From: Coffea arabica
Lineage: Eukaryota > Streptophyta > Magnoliopsida > Gentianales > Rubiaceae
Length of the DNA stretch: 64,000 nt
Reading direction: 5' to 3'
Assembly (NCBI RefSeq): GCF_036785885.1
Contig: NC_092324.1
Span: forward strand, 31,175,001 to 31,239,000
Made by a program: the position numbers and the translations under genes. Position 1 is the first letter of the stretch; each line of letters starts with the position of its first letter. A model generated the notes under the pieces. That model saw only the letters and a list, made by a program, of their open reading frames with translations, did not search any database and was not told the DNA's origin. Positions 11,328 through 22,814 of this stretch are shown one piece after another.

Positions 11328-12557
11328 ATGGAAAATCGCAGTGAAATTTTTGATGTAATAGTGGTGGGAGCAGGCATTATGGGCAGTTCTACAGCTTACC
11401 AAACTGCTAAACGAGGTAAGAAGACGCTCCTTCTTGAGCAATTCGATTTCTTGCACCACCGTGGCTCCTCCCATGGCGAATCAAGGACCATTCGGGTAAC
11501 CTACCCTGAGGAATACTACCCCAAAATGGTCTTAGAGTCAGAAAAACTGTGGGAAGAAGCTGAAGCAGAAGTTGGTTACAAGGTCTACTTCAAGACATCC
11601 CAATTTGACTTGGGTCCATCAGACAACAAATCCCTCCAGGCCACCATATCCAGCTGCCAGAAAAACAGGATTCCTGTCCGAGTTCTCGACCATAATCAAG
11701 TTTACGAAGAGCTTTCTGGTAAATTTCAGTTAACTGAGGATTGGATTGGTGTGGTGACCGAGCATGGTGGTGTTATTAAGCCCACCAAGGCGGTGTCTTT
11801 GTTTCAAACACTTGCAATCAAGAATGGTGCAAGCCTTAGAGACAACATGGAAGTGGTAGATATCAAGAAAGATGATTCAGAAGATGCCATTTTGGTCTGC
11901 ACCAGAAATGATCAAAGATTTTGGGGGAAAATATGTATAGTCACAGTTGGAGCCTGGATGAAAAGATTGGTCGAGAAAGTTACAGGTCTAACTCTGCCTA
12001 TACAACCCCTGGAAACAGCTGTACACTACTGGAAAATCAAAGAAGGGCATGAGGCTCAGTTCATGATTGATAGTGGCTTTCCGACATTTGCAAGCTACGG
12101 TGAGCCTTACATCTATGGCACTCCATCTCTGGAATTCCCAGGACTGTTAAAAATAGCAGTGCACGGTGGCCACCCCTGCGAGCCAGACGAGAGAACATGG
12201 GCTGCATCGCCTAGTGCACTAACTGCATTGAAAGAGTGGATCCAAAGCAAATTTGGAGATCTCATCGACTCAAGTGGGCCCGTGGTGAGACAATCTTGCA
12301 TGTATTCCATGACACCAGATGAGGATTTTGTGATTGATTTTTTGGATGGAGAATTTGGGAAGGATGTCTTGGTTGCTGGAGGCTTTTCTGGGCATGGTTT
12401 TAAGATGGGACCAGTTGTTGGGCGGATATTGGCTGACCTTGCTATAGAGAAGCAAGCAAAATATGTGGATTTGAAACACTTCAGTATAAAGAGGTTTGAG
12501 GGAAATTCTAAAGGAAATGCTAAGGACTTTGATGATCAAGTCAATTCAGTTGGTTGA
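11328..12557 (+). CDS. Sarcosine/pipecolate oxidase-type FAD amine oxidase
   Basis: An intronless 409-residue FAD-dependent amine oxidase of the monomeric sarcosine oxidase family, which oxidises N-methyl or cyclic amino acids (sarcosine, L-pipecolate) with O2, giving H2O2. The N-terminus carries the Rossmann dinucleotide motif VVGAGIMGSSTAY (residues 12-24). Residues 46-60 hold the family segment GSSHGESRTIRVTYP. Cys324, in SCMYSMTPDEDF, sits where bacterial monomeric sarcosine oxidases attach FAD covalently. The C-terminal GGFSGHGFKMGP (351-362) is another flavin-contact signature. Length matches the family (~390-415). The ATG is the first in frame, and the plant homologue At2g24580 is also described as a sarcosine oxidase. 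The protein ends NSVG, not a classical peroxisomal SKL-type signal, although plant members are considered peroxisomal. No frame damage is seen. No functional neighbour is nearby. Confidence 0.93.
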   Translation: MENRSEIFDVIVVGAGIMGSSTAYQTAKRGKKTLLLEQFDFLHHRGSSHGESRTIRVTYPEEYYPKMVLESEKLWEEAEAEVGYKVYFKTSQFDLGPSDNKSLQATISSCQKNRIPVRVLDHNQVYEELSGKFQLTEDWIGVVTEHGGVIKPTKAVSLFQTLAIKNGASLRDNMEVVDIKKDDSEDAILVCTRNDQRFWGKICIVTVGAWMKRLVEKVTGLTLPIQPLETAVHYWKIKEGHEAQFMIDSGFPTFASYGEPYIYGTPSLEFPGLLKIAVHGGHPCEPDERTWAASPSALTALKEWIQSKFGDLIDSSGPVVRQSCMYSMTPDEDFVIDFLDGEFGKDVLVAGGFSGHGFKMGPVVGRILADLAIEKQAKYVDLKHFSIKRFEGNSKGNAKDFDDQVNSVG

Positions 12558-13269
12558 AAATTGACTGATGTGAACACCGATTTTATATCCGTCAGATATT
12601 TTAGCTTGTTAAGATGATTGAATTGCTGCAACTTCGAGCCATCTGTATCCGGTGTCCATTATGCTTTCATTGTTCGGTGTAGTGTTTCCTATCTGTTCTC
12701 TCCTAGTCCGAGAAATGTTAATTTGTTCAATTTGGCATCAAGTATTTAAGAAATTGATGATTTTCTTGATTTTACTTCTCTGGCTCTATAAAAATGCTCA
12801 AAGACAGGAGAATGAGTCACGCCCCTCCCCAACCCCCTGTCCCAAAAAAAAAAAAAAGTTTCCCCTCAAACAATATAAAAGCATAGTTTGTGTGAAACGT
12901 GCAATCGAGTACAAAAAACTCATGGATTTCGGCAGGCATTTTGTCGAACAAGTTATAGGCGTGTACTTCTGTTCCCCTTTTCCTTGGACAAAAACTTGGA
13001 TAGATTTGACATAATAGATCTAGTGGCTCAAATTTTACCATATTTTTATTGTGTATTTAATGTTTGAATTGGTCAAATGATGTGGCCAATAGTGTTCTTA
13101 AATTTGGATAGTCCGATCGATTGAATTGAAAATTGATCAGGCATTCAGTCCGAATCTCTTTAAAAAACTGTCCGTCTAAGAATTGGTCAACCCGGTCAAA
13201 TGTTGGGTTTGACTGAGAATTGCTAAAACCGAAACGATCCTGGTTTTCTTACCGATGCCGATGGTATTT
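12558..13269. other. 3' flank of the oxidase gene, no further gene
   Basis: Includes the likely 3' untranslated region of the oxidase and a 14-base A run at ~12844-12858. Short open frames (12652-13014 + and 13041-12817 -) overlap each other, lack motifs and are treated as chance. Confidence 0.5.
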
Positions 13270-13500
13270 CATCCTTGCAAGCATTTTTTAGCGTGCCTAA
13301 AAGATTCCAACCAAATCCCTCCTCCACTCCCACCTTTGCTGGCCATACCCTAAGGAGGGGAGCGGACCGCTCGAACTATCTTGCGGGGACAAAGACTAGC
13401 CATGTAGAGTGACAAGTTATAGGAGGCAGAGGTTGAACCCCTGACCTCCAGCATCCCCAAAGAAGGGGATGACCACTGGACCAAATGGCCAGTGGCCCCA
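13270..13500 (-). mobile_element. Possible tRNA-derived SINE
   Basis: Read on the minus strand from 13500, the sequence carries CATTTGGTCCAGTGGTCA (A-box-like) followed about 35 bases later by AGGGGTTCAACCTCTG (B-box-like, GGTTCAACC), as in plant SINE heads. The downstream body is GC-richer than its surroundings. No tail or target duplication could be fixed, so the call is tentative and the far end approximate. Confidence 0.45.
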
Positions 13501-14517
13501 CCTTTGCTGTTGGGTTTGTCTTTTTTCAAGGTTTAGAGAATGGACACCTTCTTGTTCACCTCTAAATCTGTAAATGAGGGACATCCATACAATAGCCGTG
13601 ATAAAAAATCTGATACAGTGCTTGATGCTTGCCTTAAACAAGATCCTGAGTAAATATTGGTTGCTTCTTCCCTTTTTTATTCCATGTTTTGATCTTTGAC
13701 TAGCTCCAAGAGAAATGAGGTAACAACCCATATTAAGAGAAAAAATTCATTCCCTAAATTTTCTAACCCGATTTCCTGCAATTTAGTTCTTAAAATATTT
13801 GAAATCAAATAGGAGAGAAAAAAAAAGAATAGAGTAAAGAAGTGCAAAGAAGTGAAGAGAAAAGAAAGGAGGAAAAAAGGAAAATAACAAAGATAAAGAA
13901 AGTTTTTATGTGTGTTTGATTTGTGGGAATAAAGGACAAGAAAAGAATTACGGTGAATAGGAGGAAGAATAAGGAACAAGATAAAGTGAAAAAGCAAAGG
14001 AACAAAGGCGGCGGCTAACATCACAATAGGTTAGGTTGTTCCAAAAATTTTCTAATAATTTCATTTGACCCCATATTATTTTAAGAAGTATAAAATCAAC
14101 CCATTATATTTTTTTAAACTACAAATTTACCGATAACTTTTACGTGCATTGCTTTTGGACTAAATCCAAACTCATCAAATACGTATATAAAGTTGTAAAC
14201 CACCAATTTAAAGGAAATTTTTATATATTATTTTAATTATATATCATTAATATATATTTATGACATCATCCAATTAGACTTCTAGTTGAACCCGATTAAA
14301 GCTATGGACCCCGGACCCCTAAATTCAACCGAGTTAATACTCGACCCAATCTAAAAATATATGTGGCAAATTTTGAACCACTTGATTTACGAATGGGGCA
14401 CAGAGTGGGTCTACCCAAGTTTTGCCTTTTCCTTGGGAGTATCGAACCATGACATGATAGAAACTGTCTTTACTCTCAACCACGTCTGTGCATGCATAAT
14501 TTGTAGGGTTTAATCAA
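13501..14517. other. Intergenic with a polypurine tract
   Basis: From about 13811 to 14005 the plus strand is almost all A and G (AGGAGAGAAAAAAAAAGAAT and similar), giving long T/C-rich open frames on the minus strand that are composition artefacts. The remainder is AT-rich, with no gene recognised. Confidence 0.5.
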
Positions 14518-15234
14518 GGGATAATTTCAAAAACTTCTCCTAAGGTTTTAACTATTTCAAATTCCCTCCAATTTTTGTAAATTTTACTAACCTCCCACAA
14601 GGTTAATTATCTTGTAACATGTTAGGCCAATCAACAATTAAAAAAAATGATATTAAGAGAGAGAAGATAATATGATTGCTCAGCACCCTTTATCTACTAC
14701 CTGTTAGTTAATCTAGTACGAAAAGTGAATAATTATTTTTCCAAACTAAAACTTAAAGAAGTGTAAGTGCAGTTTAATGAAATTACAAGGTAGCAATCAA
14801 AAGTTAGCAACAGCTTTGATATGGCTTTTTACAACAACTATTTACATGAGATTGCATATAAGAGCGAGGATATAGAATTTGAAAGGAAATTTTATTGCAT
14901 TTTTTATGTCAAAAGTGCAGATTCTGTGAATGGTATGAAGGCGCTGATTTTCAACAAAGAGGAAAATAATTAGCATTTAAACGAAAGGACAAGTACAGTA
15001 GCCCCAAGTGAATCAATTGAATAATTTAGCATTTTATGGATATGGTTGAATTCAATTAATAACGGTTAAGTATGATTTAAATTATTATGCCAGCATAATT
15101 GCCTAATATTTTTAAAGTTGTTAGGCTAGTAAAGTCTTTTTGTTGTGACTGAAGTAAGCATGGGGCTCCAAAATTTTGATAGGGGAGGATGGTAAAATTC
15201 ACGAAACCTAAAGGAAAGCTAGTGAAATTATCCC
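14518..15234. mobile_element. Mutator-like MITE, GGGATAATTTC family
   Basis: A 717-bp element starting GGGATAATTTCAAAAAC and ending GCTAGTGAAATTATCCC. The flanks are TTTAATCAA (14509-14517) and TTTATTCAA (15235-15243), a 9-bp duplication with one mismatch, the length typical of Mutator-like elements. The interior has no transposase. Same family as 43425-44309. Confidence 0.8.
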
Positions 15235-16039
15235 TTTATTCAATTCATAAAGTTAACACCAAACATCTGCAACCTCTCTCAGGTGCATAAAGCGAATAAT
15301 CTAAATACTTGTTCATAAGGTCATGTGAATCCACTATTTCACACAATATATTTGCTAATGCACATAAATGTCCTGATCTGAAATTGATCCAGTTTTGTTT
15401 ACTGTAAGATTTGCTTTTAGTTGTATGTAGGGACACATGGCCATTCACTTTGTCCGATTATCTAGGCTCCCAAGTAGATGGCTGTTATGAAAATAGTTTT
15501 TTTTTTAATCATGATACTTAACATTTTTGTAAACATATGCCAAAAAAAAAAAATAAAAGCTTAGAACATGTTTAGTGATTTTTCTGAACATTTTAGTGTA
15601 AAGGACATCCAAAAGGAGACGAATGGAGCTTATTTAGCTATAATTTGTGCACATTTCTAATTCTTTCCCAATCCCAAATTCTTTTAAATTTACGATGTCA
15701 AGACTTAGGATCTGACATCTGCATAATAAACAAAAGTATTTGTTGTATCATAAGACGGATGTTGCTGCGGTATGTTTAGAGTCAGAGAAGAGGTGTGGAA
15801 AGTTGCTGCGGTATGATTGTGGCCACAAATGGTAGGGAAAGTGTGTTGAATAGACACGTGTAAAGGTCTTTTGTGACCTGAAACTTGAAGACTTGTTGGG
15901 CATTGAAGTTAAGTAGAAAAGGGATAGGAAAAGTTGAGGGGATTCCAAAGTGTAAAGATGAAATGTGAAGTGTCAAAAATAAGCAACTGTCAAAGTGAGA
16001 GGGTCGTAAGTGAAAGTAAGGGCAGCAAAAAAGGTGCTA
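15235..16039. other. Intergenic, no gene seen
   Basis: Two overlapping minus-strand open frames near 15748-15976 and one at 15448-15245 have no motif and weak composition. No repeat structure was recognised. Confidence 0.45.
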
Positions 16040-16650
16040 AACTTGGCGGAGAACTTAAACACTGTAAGCATATAAAATGAAGAATTTAATAAATTTAAGC
16101 ATTAAATTTATAATGAATAAACTATTACTTTGTTTTAAATAAGACCCGTAAATCTGGTTTGTTAAATTATACCCATAGTTATTTATTATACAAGTATATT
16201 ATGAGTACTTACTAACTAAGGTACTAAGTTTTAATCATTAATAAAACATCTTATTATTATTTCAAATAAACTTCCTAATACTACTTTGAGATAAGGTTTT
16301 AATGTAAAAATTGTACATGTATTCCAAAAATTGGTAAATTTTGATCCTTAATCATTTTTATTACCATGTTATTAGTAAGAATTACTATTTATGTATAAAA
16401 ACTTACTACTGTTATTTGAACTAAACTTACTCTTTTAAAAGTAAGTTTGGGATATAAAGTAGTAATCTATTTATTTAAAAATTAAGTTTAATATTTATTC
16501 CAATTTACCTTTTGAGGTATAAAAGTTACTAATTTATTAGGCTTAACTTACTATTTTAGATAGGAAACTTACTTCCATAATTTTAGGTGTTATTCTATTT
16601 AGGTGAATAGGTCCAACAATAAATCAAATGATCGCTAAAAGTGCAACAAC
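16040..16650. repeat. Dispersed AT-rich repeat, partner at 18960-19094
   Basis: The segment ~16190-16280 (AGTATATTATGAGTACTTAC, then TTTCAAATAAACTTCCTA) recurs in the same orientation at ~18990-19085, on the other side of the Helitron. The whole stretch is dense in ACTTACTA/TAGTAAGT words in both directions. It is probably a transposon fragment of unknown class. Confidence 0.5.
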
Positions 16651-17204
16651 ATATTATATTAGGTAAAAACTATTTCGCTACCATAACTATCGTTTAGTAT
16701 ATCTATATGTATTGCTGAGAGGGTTTTGGATAAGGAGCTTCCAAAATTGTCAAAAGTTTGAATGCTATTTTAATAGAATTTTACATTTTTATAATTAAAA
16801 AATGTTTATCTCTTAACTAATCATGTAACTGCTCCTACAAATCCTATAATCATGCTCATATTTTTCCCACATTTTCCTCACGTTTTTTCCACTACCCCAT
16901 AAAATTCAAACTCATAAACTTTAACTAACAGATAATAACCACCCCTGTAAAATGATATATGCAAATTTCAATTCACATCTCACATTTATTACTGACACTT
17001 ATCATATCACTGATAGTAATAACTAATCGTTAATTTAAGAAATTCGCAACTACAAAAGTCAAATATCCAAAATTTAGTAGTCTGTTTAAATTACAATTTT
17101 CACAATTTAACGTATCTTATTGTCATAATATATTTTACTCTCACAATCATTCACAAATTATAAAGGGATTAAAAAATAAATAATTTTTTAATAAAAAATT
17201 AATT

Positions 17205-17930
17205 CAAAGGTAGTTAATTCACACACACACGCATACATATATACATATATATATTCTCATAATATAAACTAAAATTATAAAAAAATTAGGAGGGCTAACT
17301 TTTTTTTACACAAATATTTACACAATATGAATTAAAATTTTTAAAACTTTGGGAAGAAGGGACCTATGGCCCTGATTAGCCCCTATTAGGGAGTGTTTGG
17401 ATAGCAGATTTTTCCAAATAATATTTTGCTTACATCATAAACACATTTTTCAACCCACCTTTTTATCTCACATATATCATATCACAAAAAGTACTATCGT
17501 AATTATTTCAAATAATATTTTAAATAACACTCTATCCAAACAAATTTCAGTAGCGTCTTAGTTCCAAACCTGCAAGATTACAAAAGAGAAAATAACTGAT
17601 CACAAAATGAATTTTACACTATGGTGATCCCACCCAAATGTAGTTATTTCACGCACACACACACACACACACACACATATATACTTATATATATTCTCAT
17701 AATATAAACTAAAATTATAATAAATTTGGAGGACCTGTTTTATTTTACACAAATATTTATATAATATGAATTAAAATTTTTAAAACTTGGGGAGGAGGGC
17801 TATGACCTCCATTAGCCCCCATTGGTTCCATTATTGATTTCAATGGCATCTTAATTTCAAACCTACAAGATTACAAAGAAAAAAAATAACTAATCACAAA
17901 GCGAACCTCACACCATAGTGATCCCAATGA
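17205..17930. repeat. Tandem duplication inside the Helitron (~280-bp unit)
   Basis: Copy 1 (~17205-17640) and copy 2 (~17641-17930) share the CA microsatellite, TTCTCATAATATAAACTAAA, AATTAAAATTTTTAAAACTT, the ATTAGCCCC segment, CAAACCTRCAAGATTACAAA and TRGTGATCCCA. Copy 1 is longer because it carries a MITE at ~17391-17545 that copy 2 lacks. The CA runs differ in length (about 5 versus 13 units). Confidence 0.8.
17391..17545. mobile_element. MITE with GTGTTTGGATAG ends, nested in one repeat copy
   Basis: Starts GAGTGTTTGGATAGCAG and ends AACACTCTATCCAAACAAA; TTTGGATAG and CTATCCAAA form the inverted termini. The second tandem copy of the host Helitron sequence lacks it and shows the approximate empty site (CCCCATTGG...TTTCAATGGC). 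It therefore inserted after the duplication. Exact ends and target duplication are uncertain. Confidence 0.6.
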
Positions 17931-18416
17931 AATATTTTAAAAAGATTCAGCAAGTTCACTTCAAAAAAAATACAAGTCTTGCTGAACTTTTTTTGTAGTA
18001 CAAATTCTTCAAAATTCAATAGAATTAATTAAACAACCAATATTAATTTTCATACTAAAAGTTGATTGGTGTAAAAAATGTTCGTACCTTTGTACAAGAT
18101 TATCAAATCGAATGCATAATGTTGGTAAGTATTTCATTTTAAAATCAAATAAAACATGCAATTACATTTATTTCTATCCATATATTATTCATTTTCTAAT
18201 ATAAATTATTATTATTATTTTAAGATCCATCTTCCGCAAAAACACAATTCTTGAATGATTTACAGTTTTTGTCATACTTTGAACTATTGTTAGACAAATC
18301 TTAAATTTTAATTATGTTGGTATAATTTTTTTAACTTTTTTCAAATTAAAATGGTATAATTTTTTAATTTATTTTAATAATGTAAGCACCGTGCGTAGCA
18401 CGGATATTCACACTAG

Positions 18417-19108
18417 TTGTCCTTGTATGACCGAGCCTGGGAGTTTGAGCATGTTTTGGTTGAATGTTATAATTCAAAATTTGGGGTTTGGAGGGAATAG
18501 GTTATATCCATTGTAATCAAAACTCAAACAAAAGTGGGGAGTGGGGATAAGCCTGGTTGTCACAACGAACTATATAAAGTGGATTTTTTTTTATTTATTT
18601 GCACAATGCTACCTTATTTTTACATGCATCAGAATGGATTGATTACAAGTTGCATTAGCTTGCCTTTTGCTAGAATTTTGGCTAATTAACAAATTATACT
18701 AATTGTAGAAAAGTAAGTTTGTAATCATTTTCAATTTTTGAAAAATTTGAAAGTTTGGATAACAATAATAACAAATCTTCCTAGTTACATGTAGAATATC
18801 ACTTGTTTCTATATCACAATTTTTATAACTTAACACCTATGAATATAATAAGATAAAATTATTATTTTATAATATGATAAAATTTTATTATTTTCTAAGG
18901 TTATGTGAATGGTCAAAATATTTTTCACAAAATATTTTAAAATATATAAGGACAAAAGAATATTAAATTATACATATAATTATGCATTATACAAGTATGT
19001 TACGAGTACTTACTAACTAATGTACTAAATTTTAATCATTTATAAAATATTTTATTGTTATTTCAAATAAGCTTCCTAGTATTCATTTGGTATAAGCCAT
19101 AAAGGATT
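18417..19108. other. Intergenic; contains the second copy of the dispersed repeat
   Basis: AT-rich. The part from ~18960 to 19094 is the same-strand partner of 16190-16280. No gene seen. Confidence 0.5.
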
Positions 19109-19205
19109 GAGTGATTTGAGTCAGCTGCTTCTGTGTTAATTTTGACTGTGGTTAACAAACTCAATGATTTAGTCCGTCTAACTTAGGTTAGTGGGAAAAT
19201 GGGTC
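19109..19205. repeat. Left copy of a ~97-bp inverted block
   Basis: GTTAACAAACTCAATGATTT and TAGTCCGTCTAACTTAG occur here and, reverse-complemented, at 22606-22705 (CTAAGTTAGACGGACTA, then AAATCATTGAGTTTGTTAAC). Both copies continue into an AAATGGGTSACAGTTGG segment. The block adjoins the left repeat array. Confidence 0.8.
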
Positions 19206-19833
19206 ACAGTTGGCTGGAATAAAATTGTAATAAACCCGTTTTTCAATAAAAAAAATGAACTCTTTATGACTTTTCTCCATTATAAGAACAGAGTACCCAT
19301 TTTCCTAAAAAAAAATTATTTATCAGATAAAATAAAAATAAACCCATTTTTCAATAAAATCCTAACTCTTTATGCCTTTCCTCTATTATAAGAACTGTGT
19401 ACCCATTTTGCCATAAACAAATTTATTTATCGGATAAAAAAAATTTATTTATCGAAAAAATAAAAATGAACCCGTTTCTCAATAAAACATCAGCTCTTTA
19501 TGGCTTTCCTCCCTTATAAGAAAAGAGTATCCATTTTGCCATAAACAAATTTGTTTATCGAATAAAATAAAAATAAACTCTTTTTTCAATAAAAAACCAG
19601 TTCTTTATGACTTTCCTCCATTATAAGAATATAGTACCCATTTTTCTAAAAAAAATATTATTTATCGAATAAAATAAAAATGAATCCGTTTTTCAATAAA
19701 ACACAAGCTCTTTATAGTTTTCCTCTATTATAAGAACAGAGTATCCATTTTTTCATAAATAAATTTATTTATCGGATGAAAAAATAAATATATTTTTCAA
19801 TAAAACACCAGTTCGTTATGGTTTTCCTCCGTT
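19206..19833 (+). repeat. Tandem array of a ~106-bp AT-rich unit, six copies
   Basis: Each unit contains CTCTTTATGRCTTTCCTCC, then TTATAAGAACAGAGTACCCA, a TTTATTTATCGGATAAAA segment and TTTTTCAATAAAAC. Units start near 19258, 19365, 19493, 19600, 19706 and 19812; one spacing is ~128 bp and the rest ~106. Divergence between copies is moderate. A short remnant in the same orientation reappears at ~22219-22260, beyond the CACTA-like element. Confidence 0.85.
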
Positions 19834-22180
19834 CACTACAACAAAAAAGGGTATTAGCGACAACAACTTTAGCAAGAAGTAGAAAGCTTGACGCTCTTAA
19901 GAGGCTTATAGCAAGGAAAAGGACAATACCTCACCAAAAATTGGAGCCATCATATACTCTGTGAGGGCAAGGACTTTTCTCGCTTAAAATTCTCGCCAAA
20001 AGGAGCACGAGAAAGCTTCCCTCCAAATACTGATTCTAGCGGGCCAAAGTTTCTATGTTATTGGTGAGAAATCATGGGTGCTTTTTGTGAAAATTTCAAA
20101 ATTTTGCTCCCTTCCAATTTTTAGCAGAGCCGCGCATTGAAAATTTTTTAACCATTCCCGACACAGCACTTGTCAAGCCTAGCACCACATGAATTCCAAG
20201 CCTTCCATACTTGCAAGGCTACTTTCCCAAATATTGTTCTCAGATCAGAGCCCTCGAAAGTTCAATCGCAACCTCCCCTGCACCTTTCTCCCTCTATCTC
20301 TCTTTCCCTCTCTATCAATTTTCAGTTTCCCGTAGACATATGGTTCCCCTCTTCCTCTCTAGCATCCAGATCTGAATTTATACAATCATGGACACACTTT
20401 AAAGACCCTTCCGATGCAATGGCAGACTTCAAGGAAAAGAGATGGTGTAGGTTTTTTAATATGTTATTTTCATCTTTGTTTTGTCAATTGCCTTTTTCTT
20501 GCATTTTTGGTCAATTTAACAATCGCAAGATAAACTTTTTGAAATTGTGGGCTTCTACTTCAGTGGATTAGAGTGAATGGGCATCTCAGTTGGAGTAGAG
20601 AAAGGGGTTTTACTGGAAGGCAAAATGAAAACGGCCCGTCAAAATTTCAGATCTAAGATTTCAGGTAGTCTCCAACATATTTTCATACTAGAATTCTTCC
20701 TTCCACGATTTGATTTTTCCCCAATTCTTCCTTCCATGATTTGATTTTTCCCCTGGTTTGTCGTATTGTTCAATCTCCTCTCTTTACCACTCTCGCTCCC
20801 ATTCCTCTGTACCTCTCGTTGCCCAGCCCTAGTTGTCCCCTTTTGTTGTTCCAAACCCCCTGTATCTTACACAATTTTTGAATGCTAAACACTGATTATG
20901 ACATGTTCTAAGATTTAAGCCTTATTTATTCGGTGACTTAACTGAAATTTTGGATGATTTTCTACTCCGGTTGGTGATTAGGATTGATGGTGTAGGTGAT
21001 TTTGCTTGTCTTTGGACTGGTTTGTGGTGGTTCATCATTATCTATTGTTTTGTGTTTCGGTGTTGTAGGACCATTCGTGAAGCATATTTTTTCCCTTCCT
21101 TTGGGCTAATTCTAATGCTTTCATTGCGCTGCATGTGATTCTCTTAGGTGATAACTTCTCCTCCTCCTGAATGTTTGTGCAAGTTTTAATGCCTTTGGTC
21201 TTTTTGCTTTTTGATGATTTAATTTTTTGTTTATTTCTTAACTAAAGATCTAGTAAATAGAATATAGTTTTCTTTTAAGTGAACATACTGGACAAAAATA
21301 ATAAGGATTAGAAAAAAAGGTTCTCATTGGCTATTTGCACCTTGGAAGCCTTGTTGGCAGTAAAATCTAATTCCTTTTTCCAAGTTCATTTCATGCTTTC
21401 CAAGTCCAAATGTTACGCTTGCTTAGCTACTTCTCAATTTTGAATGAGCTGCAATGGGTGAATGCATTTACTATTTTTGTGTTAAAGGAAACAGCCTTGG
21501 CGTTACTTTACAATTGGTTTCATGTCAATTGGGGTCATAATGATTTATTCATCTTAAGTACATGCTACCAACTTGTAGTTTGAAATTCAGTTCACATTTT
21601 GTACTTGTGGTTAATAAAAGTAATCCTTAGCATTTCTTTTAAAGTCCCTCATTTTCATTTCTTTTCATGCAACAATATGAGGATCAATGTCTTAGTTGAT
21701 ATATGTAGGCTAATGCGGGTTTAATTTATCTAACTACCAATGTAAATTTCTGTTTAATAATTTTTTTTTCCATTGGACTCTGTAGGTTGATGGTGGATTG
21801 TAGTAAACCTGGCTATGAAGCTCTTACAAGCTACTTCGATTATGGACTTCGCCAATTAATGCAAACATGATACTCATTGTATATCGACACAGGGTCTATC
21901 TTAGCATTTGTTATCCCTAGCAATTTTGGTTGTACATATTAAAGCCTAATTAGGATTTGATTTGAGTATCTTTGTGCTTTGTACTGTTGATAGTATTGGT
22001 TGTAATATATTGTTGCTCGTTTTGTATTTGTAATGACAAATTGGTTTGTTATTTCGTATACAAATTTTGTTATATCTCAATATTGACATTAATGATACCT
22101 CTTGCTAAAAAAATGGTTGAAAAAAAAAAGTAGCAACTACAGTCACAAAGTTGCTTTCGGCAACTTTCTTGCAAGAAAAT
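19834..22180 (+). mobile_element. CACTA-like element, probably non-autonomous
   Basis: Begins CACTACAACAAAAAAGGG, the canonical CACTA terminus, directly inside a repeat unit of the array. Subterminal sequence has TTAGCGACAACAAC. The interior resembles a decayed transcription unit: a CT-rich leader (20270-20330), a possible short exon (20418-20445) and T-rich intron-like stretches. A 133-codon frame at 20170-20571 has no recognisable domain. The right end is unclear: the expected GTTGTAGTG terminus is not found. The boundary is set where CAACTTTCTTG ends and array-like sequence resumes. No transposase was recognised. Confidence 0.55.
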
Positions 22181-22605
22181 CATTTAGCTGCATTTGATCG
22201 TCTTTGGTAAGGGGTCGATGGTTTCCAATAAAACACTAGCTCTTTGTGACTTTCCTCCATAAATTTTTTATTTTTCCTTTTTTCATTGAAGTAATTTATT
22301 ACTTGGATAAAATTAGAAACTCCATTATAAGAAAAGGTTTGGAGGGAATAAGTTGTAAGCAATCCATGACAATTACCGCCTCTACACACATGTGAAGGAA
22401 CAGGGGCCATGACAATTTGCTACATGTACCGTGCAAATCTTATCCCATTGAAAATCACATTGAGAGGTGGGCCACCATTGAAGCAACACCATTCAATACC
22501 TGTGGAAGTAGCGTCCGACTGAACAGACAGGTACAAGTGATGCATCTTCTCCAATAAGAATCACTGGCGCCAATCTTATCATTGTCGAAACACCATCCAA
22601 CTGTC
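22181..22605. other. Spacer between the repeat arrays
   Basis: Holds a plus-oriented remnant of the 106-bp unit (CCAATAAAACACTAGCTC at ~22221) and then ~270 bp of more balanced composition with no gene. Confidence 0.5.
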
Positions 22606-22705
22606 ACCCATTTTCTCTCTAAGTTAGACGGACTAAATCATTGAGTTTGTTAACCATAATCTAAATTAATCCAGCAGCAGCTGATTCAAATCACTGAATC
22701 CTTGC
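22606..22705. repeat. Right, inverted copy of the ~97-bp block
   Basis: Reverse complement of 19109-19205 with scattered substitutions. It is followed by ~110 bp of unrelated sequence and then the inverted array. Confidence 0.8.
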
Positions 22706-22814
22706 ACCGTCGGCTCCTCCATTTGTTGTATGTCCATGCACCGTAGCCTCTCCTATAAGAACTTTACACAAGAACCTTCTCTCTTGCATGCCCATAGAAC
22801 CGTGTTTTTTTCTT

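Larger units (their letters stand above)
16702..18416 (+). mobile_element. Non-autonomous Helitron
   Basis: The 3' end is diagnostic: a perfect 6-bp hairpin, CCGTGC-GTA-GCACGG (18389-18403), is followed nine bases later by CTAG (18413-18416) and a host T. The proposed 5' end is TCTATATGTATTGCTGAG at 16702, preceded by A, which matches the A|TC...CTAG|T insertion rule. No Rep/helicase gene is present in the 1.7 kb, so it depends on an autonomous partner. The interior holds a tandem duplication and a nested MITE. The 3' end is secure; the 5' end is an inference. Confidence 0.75.

Noticed and set aside
13805..14024. Two overlapping open frames of 66 and 115 codons (-)
   Set aside because: They lie on a polypurine tract; the encoded proteins are runs of Phe, Leu and Ser, which is a composition artefact.
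19191..19391. 66-codon open frame with repeated INPFFNK words
   Set aside because: It is the translation of two units of the 106-bp tandem array; later units are not open.
20170..20571. 133-codon open frame inside the CACTA-like element as a captured host gene
   Set aside because: Leader-like CT-rich DNA and no recognisable domain; capture of a host exon cannot be shown without a search.
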